Below, piece after piece: positions 50,931-59,133 of a stretch of DNA of 64,000 bases (its first letter is position 1; the number at the start of each line of letters is the position of its first letter). Below the pieces are notes generated by a model. That model was not told the origin of the DNA and made no database searches. It was given only the letters and a program-made list of their open reading frames with translations. Source of the stretch: Luteibacter aegosomaticola (GTDB taxonomy: Bacteria > Pseudomonadota > Gammaproteobacteria > Xanthomonadales > Rhodanobacteraceae); the NCBI RefSeq assembly GCF_023078475.1, contig NZ_CP095741.1, positions 2,542,001 through 2,606,000 of the forward strand. The letters are read 5' to 3'. The position numbers and the translations under genes were made by a program.

Positions 50931-51042
50931 GAAATAAAGCCTCTGGGGTGGGGTCGCGGGACGTGCGTTGCGATGGAGCCACGATAGGCAAAGCGGCTCA
51001 GCGTGCCTTGAACTTTTGTCCGCGCCCTATGCGCCAACCGCT

Positions 51043-51573
51043 TCAGATCAACTGATTCACGCGCCACGCGTGGGGCGTGGTGTCATACGCGCGCTTGAAC
51101 GCGCGGGTGAAATGAGCCTGGTCGTTGAAACCGCAGGCCATGGCGATATCGGCGATCGCTTCATCAGAATGGCTTAAGCGGTGGCACGCGTGCTCAAGCC
51201 GGCGGTGGTGCCGCCAGCGGTGCGGGCTTTCGCCAAAGGTGACTTTGAACGCCCGGGTGAAGTACCCGCGCGAAAGGCGGCACGCTGCGGCGAGGTCGAC
51301 GATCGCGAGCGGCGCGTCGAGATGAGCGAGTGCCACGTCGTTAACGACGCGTACCTGCCACGCGGCAAGACCACTCGTCTCGCGCGCTGGCGTAGGGGCG
51401 CCATCGCGGTGGATGCGCAACGCCTCGGCGATGTAGCGTGCGCACGCGGCGCGATCGACGCCTTTCAGGTCGTCCAGCTGGCGCAGGGCTTGCGAGAGCA
51501 AGGCCTGCACGAGGCCGACGGAGCCACGCCCCGCATCGGCCCGTAACGCGGGCGCGGTCGTTTCTGCTTGCAT
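51043..51573 (-). CDS. AraC-family transcriptional regulator
   Basis: 176 residues, so only a short N-terminal part plus the DNA-binding domain. The two helix-turn-helices are clear: APLAIVDLAAACRLSRGYFTRAFKVTFGESPHRWRHHRRLEHACHRL and EAIADIAMACGFNDQAHFTRAFKRAYDTTPHAWR. The usual sensor domain is missing or reduced to about 75 residues. Being directly upstream of the seven-gene run on the same strand, it is the best candidate for its regulator. Confidence 0.88.
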   Translation of the reverse strand: MQAETTAPALRADAGRGSVGLVQALLSQALRQLDDLKGVDRAACARYIAEALRIHRDGAPTPARETSGLAAWQVRVVNDVALAHLDAPLAIVDLAAACRLSRGYFTRAFKVTFGESPHRWRHHRRLEHACHRLSHSDEAIADIAMACGFNDQAHFTRAFKRAYDTTPHAWRVNQLI

Positions 51574-51665
51574 CGGTGGGGCCTTCTACACTGCCTGAAG
51601 ACGTACCGGATGCTATAGACGCCCTTCCCCCACGTGACCCCCTAGATGGGGGGATGCTGCGAAAA

Positions 51666-52868
51666 CTAGGCTTCCGATGACACCGTCGCGCCCTTGCCTG
51701 CCCGCTTCCCCAGCAGGCTCAGAAGCAAGGCGCCGACCGGCAACACGCCACCCAACACGCATACGCCGAACCACCCCGCGTGATGCCAGGCCGTCGCCCC
51801 CAGCAGCGAGCCGAGCGCGCCACCCACGAACATGGTGGTCATGAACAAGGTGTTGAGCCGGCTCTTGTACTCAGGATGCAGGCCGTAGATCAGGTGCTGG
51901 TTCGAAACGAGCGCGATCTGCACACCGAAGTCGAGCACGATCACGCCAAGGATCAGGCCGACCAGCCCCGGCACCAGACCAAACAGCAACCACGAAGCCA
52001 GGGCCGCGGCCGCACCCAATGCGATTACCGGTGCCGGGCCACGTCGATCGGCGACGCGACCGGCGATCGGTGCCATCGCCACGCCCACGGCACCGACGAT
52101 ACCGAACAAGCCGGCCGACGCCGCACCCAGGTTGAGCGGCGGCTCGGCAAGGCGCATGGCCAGCGTCGTCCAGAAGGCGGAGAACGACGCGAACAGCAAG
52201 GCCTGCGTGAAGGCGGCCTTGCGCAGCACCGGCTCATCACGCCACAGATGGATGAGCGAGGCGAGCACCTGCCCGTACCGCAGCGGGTGTGCCGGATGGT
52301 GCTCGGGCAAGCGCCGCGCCATCAGCCACGCGCCCAACAGGGCCACGGGAACGGATAGCCAGAACATGGCACGCCAGCCAGCCACGCTCGAAACGATGCC
52401 CGCGAGCGTGCGGCTCAACAGGATGCCGGTAAACAAGCCGCTCATCACCGTACCGATCGCGGCGCCACGACGTGCCGGTTCGGCCAGGATCGCGGCGAAC
52501 GGGACGATCTGCTGCGCCACGGTCGCGCCCGCGCCAACCAGTACCGATGCGACGGCCAGCACACCCAGTCCCGGAGCAAGCGCCGTCAGCACCAGCGCCA
52601 CGGCCAGCAGCACGAACTGCACGACGATGAGCCGGCGCCGTTCCAGCATGTCGCCGAGGGGCAACAGGAACAGCAGGCCGGCCGCGTAACCCAGCTGGGT
52701 CAGGGTCGGAATCCAGCCAGCCACCCGCGGATCACCCAGCGACGCCGACATCACCCCGAGCATGGGCTGGTTGTAATAGATATTGGCCACGGCAAGGCCG
52801 GTGGCAAGCGCCATCGCGAACAGCGTGGCGCGAGTGAGCCCGCTGGCGGGGCCGGTACGCGTAGTCAT
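51666..52868 (-). CDS. MFS transporter (YnfM-like)
   Basis: 400 residues with 12 hydrophobic segments. N-terminal GLAVANIYYNQPMLGVMSASLG and LGYAAGLLFLLPLGDMLERRRLIV are typical of the YnfM/arabinose-efflux-like DHA1 branch. GDMLERRR is the MFS motif A. Probably an exporter of a small organic compound; none is named. Standing between the AraC gene and a sensor kinase; no operon partner is evident. Confidence 0.87.
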   Translation of the reverse strand: MTTRTGPASGLTRATLFAMALATGLAVANIYYNQPMLGVMSASLGDPRVAGWIPTLTQLGYAAGLLFLLPLGDMLERRRLIVVQFVLLAVALVLTALAPGLGVLAVASVLVGAGATVAQQIVPFAAILAEPARRGAAIGTVMSGLFTGILLSRTLAGIVSSVAGWRAMFWLSVPVALLGAWLMARRLPEHHPAHPLRYGQVLASLIHLWRDEPVLRKAAFTQALLFASFSAFWTTLAMRLAEPPLNLGAASAGLFGIVGAVGVAMAPIAGRVADRRGPAPVIALGAAAALASWLLFGLVPGLVGLILGVIVLDFGVQIALVSNQHLIYGLHPEYKSRLNTLFMTTMFVGGALGSLLGATAWHHAGWFGVCVLGGVLPVGALLLSLLGKRAGKGATVSSEA

Positions 52869-52942
52869 GGAAACGTTCCGCTGGAATCAGGTAAGCATAG
52901 TGGGGATCGGAGCGTGCGGCGGCTTGCACACGCGGCACCGGA

Positions 52943-55840
52943 TTAGCGAAACCATGGCCTCGCACGCAGCCGCGCCACCGTGCGCTCAGGCAACCAGTAA
53001 GCGACGGGGCCGGGAACCCGCAACACCGCCTGCGTCCCACGCGGCGAGAGTGGGCGGATGCGCAGCCGGCTGGCGAGTTTCTCGGCGCGCTCGCGCATGC
53101 CCACCAGGCCGAACGAGGGCCGGCTCGCGGCCTCGCGCGGCGCATCGATGCCCTTGCCATCATCGCGCACCACCACTTCGAACCAGCGGCGCCCGAAGTG
53201 CATCTGCACGCTCACCGTCGTCGCTTCGGCGTGGCGCACGGCATTGCCGACCAGCTCGAACACGATGGCTTCGATATCATCATCGGCTGCGGGGTTCAGC
53301 GAACGTGCCATGCCACTTACGTCAACATCGACACGAACGCCGTCCGCACCATCGATATGTGCGACCCACGCCTTGAGGCGCTCCGGCAAGGTGCTCGCAT
53401 CGCCGCGCGCGCCCCGCAGCCCGACGATCTTGCGCCGCCCTTCCACCAGGGCGTCCTGCGTCGCACGCATCGCGTTTTCCAGTTTGGCACGCGCGTCGGC
53501 ATCATCCACCGCATCGGCCGCCACCTTCACCCGCAGCAAGACGCCTTGCAGGCTTTGTAGCAACGTGTCGTGCAATTCGCGGGCAATCCGCTCACGCTCA
53601 AGCAGGCGCGCGCAGATGAGGATGCCAAGGCTGCGCAACCGCCACAGGTAAGCGAGGTACAGGAGTCCGAGAACAGCCAGTACCACGAGGCCGTGGAACC
53701 AGGTGGTCTGCCACGCATACGGCGTGATCCGGATCACCTGTGATGCCGCCGTGGCCGACCACACCCCATCCTCGTTCGCTGCCTTGACGAAGAAGCGGTA
53801 CTCGCCAGGACCCAGGTTCGTATAGGTCACGTGGCGGACGTTACCGGCATCCTGCCATTCGGTATCGACGCCATCGAGCCGATGCATGAATTGCGCCCGG
53901 CCGGGAACGCCCAGCACCGGTGCCGAGTATTCGATATCCAGCCGCCGCGTGCCTGCCGGAAGCACCTCTGACGCACCAGGCGCCTCACCGTTGATTTTCG
54001 ACACCACGGCGACCGGCGCGATGCGGTTGCGCACGAGTCTCGCCGTATCCACGGAGGCCAGGCCGGTATCGCCAGCGATCCACAGGGTGCTCCCCGCCCC
54101 CGGCACGATCGAAGGGGCCGGACGCTCGTCGCTGATGCCTGGCAAGCCGTCGCGCTCATCGAAACGCTCGAAGGCCACCCGCGTCGCCGGTGCCTTTCGC
54201 CAGGCCACCAGTGCATCGGGCGCCACCCGATAGAGGCCACGAACCGTCTTGACCCACAGCGAGCCATCGCCCTGCTCCACAATGCCCGTGGCATCGCGCA
54301 GCGGCTCGTCGCCGCGCACGCGGAGCGTCTGTACAGGGCGCCCCGGCATGACGAACTGGACGCCTTCCTGCCCTGCGATCCAGGTGCCGCCGGCATGCGG
54401 CCACAATGCGAACACCTGGCCGACGGCAATCCCGTCGCGCGCATCCAGTACGTGCACGTCGCTGCCATCATCTTCGAGCCATGCGAGCTTGTTGCCGCTG
54501 TAGCCGATCCAGAGGCCATGATCGGTACGCCGTGCGATCGACAACGCGTAATCCGGCCGATCGGGCAAGCCTGCCGCCGCGGCGAACTGGCGTGTCTCGC
54601 CATCGGCGTAGCGGAACGCCGAATCCGAGAGTCCCCAGATCGACCCATCCCGCGCCTGGGCCACGCCCAGGTAGCGAAGCATCCCGGTGCGACCTTCCGG
54701 ATGGATCGGCACCGACACCGCACGCTCACCATCCAGATGGACGATGCCATCCTGCCCGCCCATCAGGATCGAACCATCCAGCGCCGTCGCCGCCGACGTG
54801 ACATGGATCAGATCGACGGGCCACGTTTTCAGCGTGACGCCATGCGATGCCACCGTGCCGTCCATGCGGCCTTCCCAGAGGACGCCCTTGCCATCCACGG
54901 CAATGGCTGGAAAGACCGTTTCGCCCGGCATCGCCACGCGGCGGAACGTGCCCAGGCGGAACTGATCGACACTCGACGTGGTGGCAACCCACATATTGCC
55001 TTCGCGATCCGGGAACACCGAGACCGCTTGCGCTCCGCCCAGCCCATCGCGCATGCCGTAGTTCTCCACTACGGGTTTGCCGCCCGGGACGGGCCATGAC
55101 GCGCGCTGTAACCCGACAGACGTGCCAACCCATAGCGCGCCCTCGCTGTCGACGTGCGTATCGGACATGATGCTTTCGGGATCGCGCCACTGCGAATGCA
55201 GGCGGCCGAGTCGTCCGTCATAGGCTTCGTCGATCGTGGCAGCCGTCACGACATGCGTCGACGGCGCAACGCGCCACGCCGCGTCACGACCGATGATCCA
55301 TAACGCGCCATCCTTGCCGCGAACCCCCTGGATGAACCGCTGGTTGGGCGGCGCACCGAGTGCAAGCCGCTGCCAGCGTCCATCCTCGAACTGGTAAGCC
55401 CCTCGCGTACTCACCGCCCACAGTGACCCATCGTCGAGCTGGGTCAGGTACATCACCGTGGCGCGCGCAGGCTCGACGTCGTAACTGGTGATCGCGCCGT
55501 CCTTGATCCGGGTCACGTAGCCACGCCGGTCGCCGATCCAGAGGGAGCCATCCGGCGTCCCGACCATCGTCATGATCTCGCGATGGGGCAGTTTGCCCGA
55601 GAGGCTGCCATCGAAGCTGACGCCATCAAAGCGATAGAGGCCGGTGACGCCGCCGAGCCAGAGAAAGCCATCGCGATCCTGCGCCATCGCGCGGATCTCC
55701 GCGGGCGCCCCATCCTTCGCGGTGAACACCGTGTGCTGCCAGCGGGTGATCGGCGTGACCTCGCCTGGCGCAGCCCAGCCCGGGTGCACCACAACGAACA
55801 ACAACAGCAGAGCCAGCAAGGCCCGGGATAAACCTGCCAT
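52943..55840 (-). CDS. Two-component sensor histidine kinase with Reg_prop beta-propeller and Y_Y_Y domain
   Basis: 965 residues. Order: signal peptide; a large periplasmic propeller made of many Reg_prop repeats (residues about 40-640, such as FLWLGGVTGLYRFDG, LWVGTSVGLQR); Y_Y_Y domain (LDIEYSAPVLGVPGRAQFMHRLDG...YTNLGPGEYRFFVKAANEDG); one membrane segment (WFHGLVVLAVLGLLYLAYLWRL); HisKA_3 with ERERIARELHDTLLQSLQGV (His phospho-site); and the ATPase domain. Such sensors are often tied to polysaccharide or plant compounds. The divergent regulator at 55982 is the likely partner. A GTG at 55849 is also a possible start. Confidence 0.9.
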   Translation of the reverse strand: MAGLSRALLALLLLFVVVHPGWAAPGEVTPITRWQHTVFTAKDGAPAEIRAMAQDRDGFLWLGGVTGLYRFDGVSFDGSLSGKLPHREIMTMVGTPDGSLWIGDRRGYVTRIKDGAITSYDVEPARATVMYLTQLDDGSLWAVSTRGAYQFEDGRWQRLALGAPPNQRFIQGVRGKDGALWIIGRDAAWRVAPSTHVVTAATIDEAYDGRLGRLHSQWRDPESIMSDTHVDSEGALWVGTSVGLQRASWPVPGGKPVVENYGMRDGLGGAQAVSVFPDREGNMWVATTSSVDQFRLGTFRRVAMPGETVFPAIAVDGKGVLWEGRMDGTVASHGVTLKTWPVDLIHVTSAATALDGSILMGGQDGIVHLDGERAVSVPIHPEGRTGMLRYLGVAQARDGSIWGLSDSAFRYADGETRQFAAAAGLPDRPDYALSIARRTDHGLWIGYSGNKLAWLEDDGSDVHVLDARDGIAVGQVFALWPHAGGTWIAGQEGVQFVMPGRPVQTLRVRGDEPLRDATGIVEQGDGSLWVKTVRGLYRVAPDALVAWRKAPATRVAFERFDERDGLPGISDERPAPSIVPGAGSTLWIAGDTGLASVDTARLVRNRIAPVAVVSKINGEAPGASEVLPAGTRRLDIEYSAPVLGVPGRAQFMHRLDGVDTEWQDAGNVRHVTYTNLGPGEYRFFVKAANEDGVWSATAASQVIRITPYAWQTTWFHGLVVLAVLGLLYLAYLWRLRSLGILICARLLERERIARELHDTLLQSLQGVLLRVKVAADAVDDADARAKLENAMRATQDALVEGRRKIVGLRGARGDASTLPERLKAWVAHIDGADGVRVDVDVSGMARSLNPAADDDIEAIVFELVGNAVRHAEATTVSVQMHFGRRWFEVVVRDDGKGIDAPREAASRPSFGLVGMRERAEKLASRLRIRPLSPRGTQAVLRVPGPVAYWLPERTVARLRARPWFR

Positions 55841-55981
55841 GGGGGTCACTGGCTGAAAGGATGACTGGCTACAAACGAGGTACCATTTTGACGCTGCGCA
55901 ACAATCCCATCTAGCCTATCCGCGCCGCCCTCTTCAAACCGCGATAGGAATCGACAACGCCAAGTCCCTGCCCGACCGCCG

Positions 55982-56605
55982 ATGAACGCCCCACCGCTCC
56001 GCCTCCTGGTCGTCGACGACCACCCCCTGTTCCGCGCCGGTGTCGTCGCCATGCTCGCGAGCGAGGCCGGCCTGCAGGTGGTCGCCGAAGCAGGCACCGG
56101 CCACGAGGCAGTCGAAGCCTTCCGCCAGCACCGGCCCGACCTGGTCGTGACCGACCTGATGCTGCCGGACATGGATGGAGACCGCGTCACCGCGGCGGTC
56201 CGCGCGATCGACCCGGAGGCACGGGTGCTCGTCCTCACGACCTACCCCGGCGATGCTGCCGCGCGGCGCGCGCTGGATGCCGGTGCGCTGGGCTACCTGC
56301 TCAAGACCTCGCTCGTCGACGACCTCGTGTCGACCGTCCGCGCGGTCGCCGCTGGGCAGCGCCGGGTCTCCCCCGAGGTGGCCCAGCAACTCGCCGAACA
56401 CCACGGTGGGTCCGTGCTGAGCGAGCGCGAGATCGACGTGCTACGCGGCGTCGCCGACGGCCTGGAGAACAAGCAGATCGCCCAGCGGCTCGGCCTGTCC
56501 GCCGATACCGTGAAGGAATACCTTTCCAACGCGATGGGTAAGCTACACGCGACCAACCGCGCACACGCGCTATCGATCGCCCTGACCCGCGGCTTCCTGC
56601 GCTGA
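55982..56605 (+). CDS. NarL/LuxR-type response regulator
   Basis: 207 residues: a receiver (DDHPLFRAGVVAML; phospho-Asp in VVTDLMLPDMDG; Thr in VLTTYPGD; Lys in YLLKTS) and a LuxR-type HTH (LSEREIDVLRGVADGLENKQIAQRLGLSADTVKEYLSNAMGKLHATNRA). Pairs with the HisKA_3 kinase transcribed divergently 141 bp away, the family known to control LuxR-type regulators. Target genes are unknown. Confidence 0.93.
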   Translation: MNAPPLRLLVVDDHPLFRAGVVAMLASEAGLQVVAEAGTGHEAVEAFRQHRPDLVVTDLMLPDMDGDRVTAAVRAIDPEARVLVLTTYPGDAAARRALDAGALGYLLKTSLVDDLVSTVRAVAAGQRRVSPEVAQQLAEHHGGSVLSEREIDVLRGVADGLENKQIAQRLGLSADTVKEYLSNAMGKLHATNRAHALSIALTRGFLR

Positions 56606-56609
56606 GCGA

Positions 56610-57737
56610 TCAGCGCACCGCGTGGCGCGGCACGGTCACCTTGAACTCCACGCCCTCTTCGACGTTCTGCGCCACCACCGAGCCACCGTGCGCACGCACG
56701 AACTGGTCGACGATGTACAAACCCAGGCCCAGGCCACGGCTCTGGTGGAAACTGCCCTTGAACGGCTCGAAGATCCGCTGCACGAGGTTCGCCGGCAGCA
56801 CGCCGGCATTGCGGACGCTCAGCTGCACGGTCGCGGTATCGCTGCCGTCCACGCTCAGCACGATCGGCGTACTGCCCAACGCGTACTGCACCGCGTTACC
56901 CAGCAGGTTCGACAGCACCTGCGCCATGCGTGTGGAGTCGAAATAGCCCAGGGTATCGCCGCGCGTGGTGACTTCGATCGCGCGGGTCGGGTTGGCCTGG
57001 CGCGTCTCTTCCGCCACGGTCTCCGCAAGCGCCCCCAGGTCATGGTTCGCCAGCTCGAGGCGGACCACGCCGGAGCGGATCCGCGAGAAGTCGAGCAGCT
57101 GGTCGATCATCCGCGCCATGCGCCGCGCGCTCGTTTCCACATGGTGCGCGGTGCGGGCGAGCGGGCCATCGCCCACTTCCACCATGATCCGGTCGGCGCA
57201 CAGGGTAATGGCCGAAAGCGGCGTGCGCAGATCATGCGTAAGCACCGCGATCATCGCCTCGTTGAGCTGCAACGCGCGCTCAAGGCGTGCGTTCTGCGCC
57301 TTCAGCTGCTGTCGCTGCTGGTACAGCTGCACGAACACATCGACCTTGCCGAGGATGATCCGGGGGTCGATCGGCTTGTGCAGGAAATCCACCGCGCCGG
57401 TTTCATAGCCCTTGAACGATCGTGCCGGGTCATTGGGCGAGGCCGTGAGGAAGATGATGGGTACATCACGCGTGCGCTGCGAGCCACGCATCAGCTCCGC
57501 CAGCACGAAGCCATCCATATCCGGCATCTGGACATCGAGCAGCGCGAGCGCCACATCGTGGACCAGGAGCAGCTCAAGGGCTTCAGGCCCCGAGGCCGCC
57601 TTCAGGATGCGGATATCGTCGCGCGCGAGCAGTGCCTCCATGGCCACGAGGTTCTGCGGCACGTCATCCACGATAAGGACGTTGGCCAGCTCGCGCGTGG
57701 CGGCCGGTTCGTCGAGCAAGGTCATCGACAGGGTCAT
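56610..57737 (-). CDS. Receiver-histidine kinase (response-regulator domain at the N-terminus)
   Basis: 375 residues: receiver (VLIVDDVPQNLVAMEALLARDD, LALLDVQMPDMDGFVL, Lys in FLHKPIDP), a coiled-coil linker (FVQLYQQRQQLKAQNARLERALQL), HisKA (IAVLTHDLRTPLSAITL, His phospho-site) and HATPase_c with N, G1 and G2 boxes (LLGNAVQYAL, GLGLGLYIVDQFVRAHGG). No transmembrane segment, so it is cytoplasmic. Final gene of a four-gene signalling operon; its start overlaps the cheB stop (ATGA). It could take phosphate from the hybrid kinase of the same operon. Confidence 0.9.
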   Translation of the reverse strand: MTLSMTLLDEPAATRELANVLIVDDVPQNLVAMEALLARDDIRILKAASGPEALELLLVHDVALALLDVQMPDMDGFVLAELMRGSQRTRDVPIIFLTASPNDPARSFKGYETGAVDFLHKPIDPRIILGKVDVFVQLYQQRQQLKAQNARLERALQLNEAMIAVLTHDLRTPLSAITLCADRIMVEVGDGPLARTAHHVETSARRMARMIDQLLDFSRIRSGVVRLELANHDLGALAETVAEETRQANPTRAIEVTTRGDTLGYFDSTRMAQVLSNLLGNAVQYALGSTPIVLSVDGSDTATVQLSVRNAGVLPANLVQRIFEPFKGSFHQSRGLGLGLYIVDQFVRAHGGSVVAQNVEEGVEFKVTVPRHAVR

Positions 57738-58306
57738 GGGGCTAGGGTTCCAAGCCGGCGGCACAGGTCGCCGAGGGTAACAATGGCATCGGCGCCCGCG
57801 TGGGCGATGGCCGAGGCGGGCATGATAGGGGCAACGGCTTCGTCGGGATCCTGGATCCACACGATGCCGCCTTCGCGACGCACGGCAGCCACGCCAGCAC
57901 TGCCATCACTGCTCGCACCCGTGAGCAGGATGGCGAGCAGGCCTTCGCCGAACACTTCCGCGGCCGATTCGAACAACGGATCGATGGCCGGGCGGGAATA
58001 CAACACGGGCTCATCGCGGGAGAGCGATACCGTGGTCCGGTCTTCGACCAACAGGTGGTAATCCGGCGGCGCGAACAACACCACGCCGCCGCAGAGCGGC
58101 TCCTTGTCCTGGGCCTCGGCCACAGGCAATGCGCACGATCCATCAAGCAGTGCCGGGATGCCGCTGGGTCGGTCACGCGGAATGTGTTGCACGACCAGGA
58201 CGGGTGCCGGGAACGTCGCAGGGAAGCAACCCAGCACATCGCGCAGGGCTTGCACGCCGCCTGCCGACGCACCAATCACCACCGCCTGCGGGAAAGGCAG
58301 GGTCAC
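57734..58306 (-). CDS. cheB: CheB-type methylesterase catalytic domain (no receiver)
   Basis: 190 residues, only the esterase part of CheB: nucleophile Ser in VVIGASAGGVQAL, His in VVQHIPRDRPSG, and Asp in LTGASSDGSAGVAAV. The N-terminal receiver that normally regulates it is missing. Overlaps cheR and the following kinase by four bases each. With no methyl-accepting chemoreceptor in the window the substrate may be a non-classical protein of the same operon. Confidence 0.88.
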   Translation of the reverse strand: MTLPFPQAVVIGASAGGVQALRDVLGCFPATFPAPVLVVQHIPRDRPSGIPALLDGSCALPVAEAQDKEPLCGGVVLFAPPDYHLLVEDRTTVSLSRDEPVLYSRPAIDPLFESAAEVFGEGLLAILLTGASSDGSAGVAAVRREGGIVWIQDPDEAVAPIMPASAIAHAGADAIVTLGDLCRRLGTLAP

Positions 58307-59133
58307 GACGCTGTCCTCCGGTACAGGCGCTCATGCGGTGCGCACGCCTCGAAATCCGCCGCATGCGCGCCGAACTGCAGGGACTCCTTCGCACCCAGCC
58401 CAAGGAAACCCCGGCGCACGAGCGAGTCATGGAACAGGCCAACCGCCCGGTCCTGAAGCTCGCGATTGAAATAGATGAGCACGTTGCGGCACGAGACGAG
58501 GTGCACTTCGGAGAACACCGCGTCGGTGGCCAGGCTGTGGTCGGCAAACACCACCTGCTTCTTCAGCCGGCGATCGAAGACGGCACCGCCATAACCGGTG
58601 GTGAAGTACTCCGAGAGCGACCGGCGGCCACCGGCTGCCTGGTAGTTCCGGCTGAACAAGGCCATGCGATCGAGCGGGAACACACCGCTCTCCGCCGCCT
58701 CGAGCGCGGCCGGGTTGATATCGGTCGCGTAGATCACCGCGCGATCGAGCAGGCCTTCCTCCTCCAGCAGGATCGCCATGGACCACACTTCTTCACCCGT
58801 GCTGCACCCGGCGATCCACACCTTGATGCTCGGGTACGTCTTCAGGACAGGGATCGCATGTTCGCGCAACGCCGCGAAATAGCCCGGGTCGCGGAACATC
58901 TCCGAGACCTGCACCGTGAAGTACTGCATGGCTTCGGCAAAGAACGCCGGATCGTGGATCACGCGGTGCTGCAGGTCACTCAGCCGCTCCATGCCGTAGC
59001 GGCCCATCGCATGGCGCATGCGCCGGCGCAATGAGCTCACCGCGTAGTGGCGAAAGTCGTAGTGGTAGCGCAGGTATACCGCTTCAAGCAGTACCTTGAG
59101 CTCCAGGTCGAACAGTTCGGTTTCGGCCGACAT
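58303..59133 (-). CDS. cheR: CheR-type protein-glutamate methyltransferase
   Basis: 276 residues. N-terminal helical domain (YDFRHYAVSSLRRRMRHAMGRYGMERLSDLQ) and the SAM-binding domain (VWIAGCSTGEEVWSMAILLEEEG, ATDINPAALEAAESG, DRMALFSRNY, SCRNVLIYFNRELQDR), all standard for CheR. Start codon uses the last base of the upstream kinase's stop (TGATG). Acts with CheB in the same operon on an unknown acceptor. Confidence 0.93.
   Translation of the reverse strand: MSAETELFDLELKVLLEAVYLRYHYDFRHYAVSSLRRRMRHAMGRYGMERLSDLQHRVIHDPAFFAEAMQYFTVQVSEMFRDPGYFAALREHAIPVLKTYPSIKVWIAGCSTGEEVWSMAILLEEEGLLDRAVIYATDINPAALEAAESGVFPLDRMALFSRNYQAAGGRRSLSEYFTTGYGGAVFDRRLKKQVVFADHSLATDAVFSEVHLVSCRNVLIYFNRELQDRAVGLFHDSLVRRGFLGLGAKESLQFGAHAADFEACAPHERLYRRTAS

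Noticed and set aside
56622..58061. 479-residue plus-strand frame opposite the receiver-kinase and CheB
   Set aside because: No domain; His/Arg-rich shadow; the minus strand has all kinase and esterase motifs.
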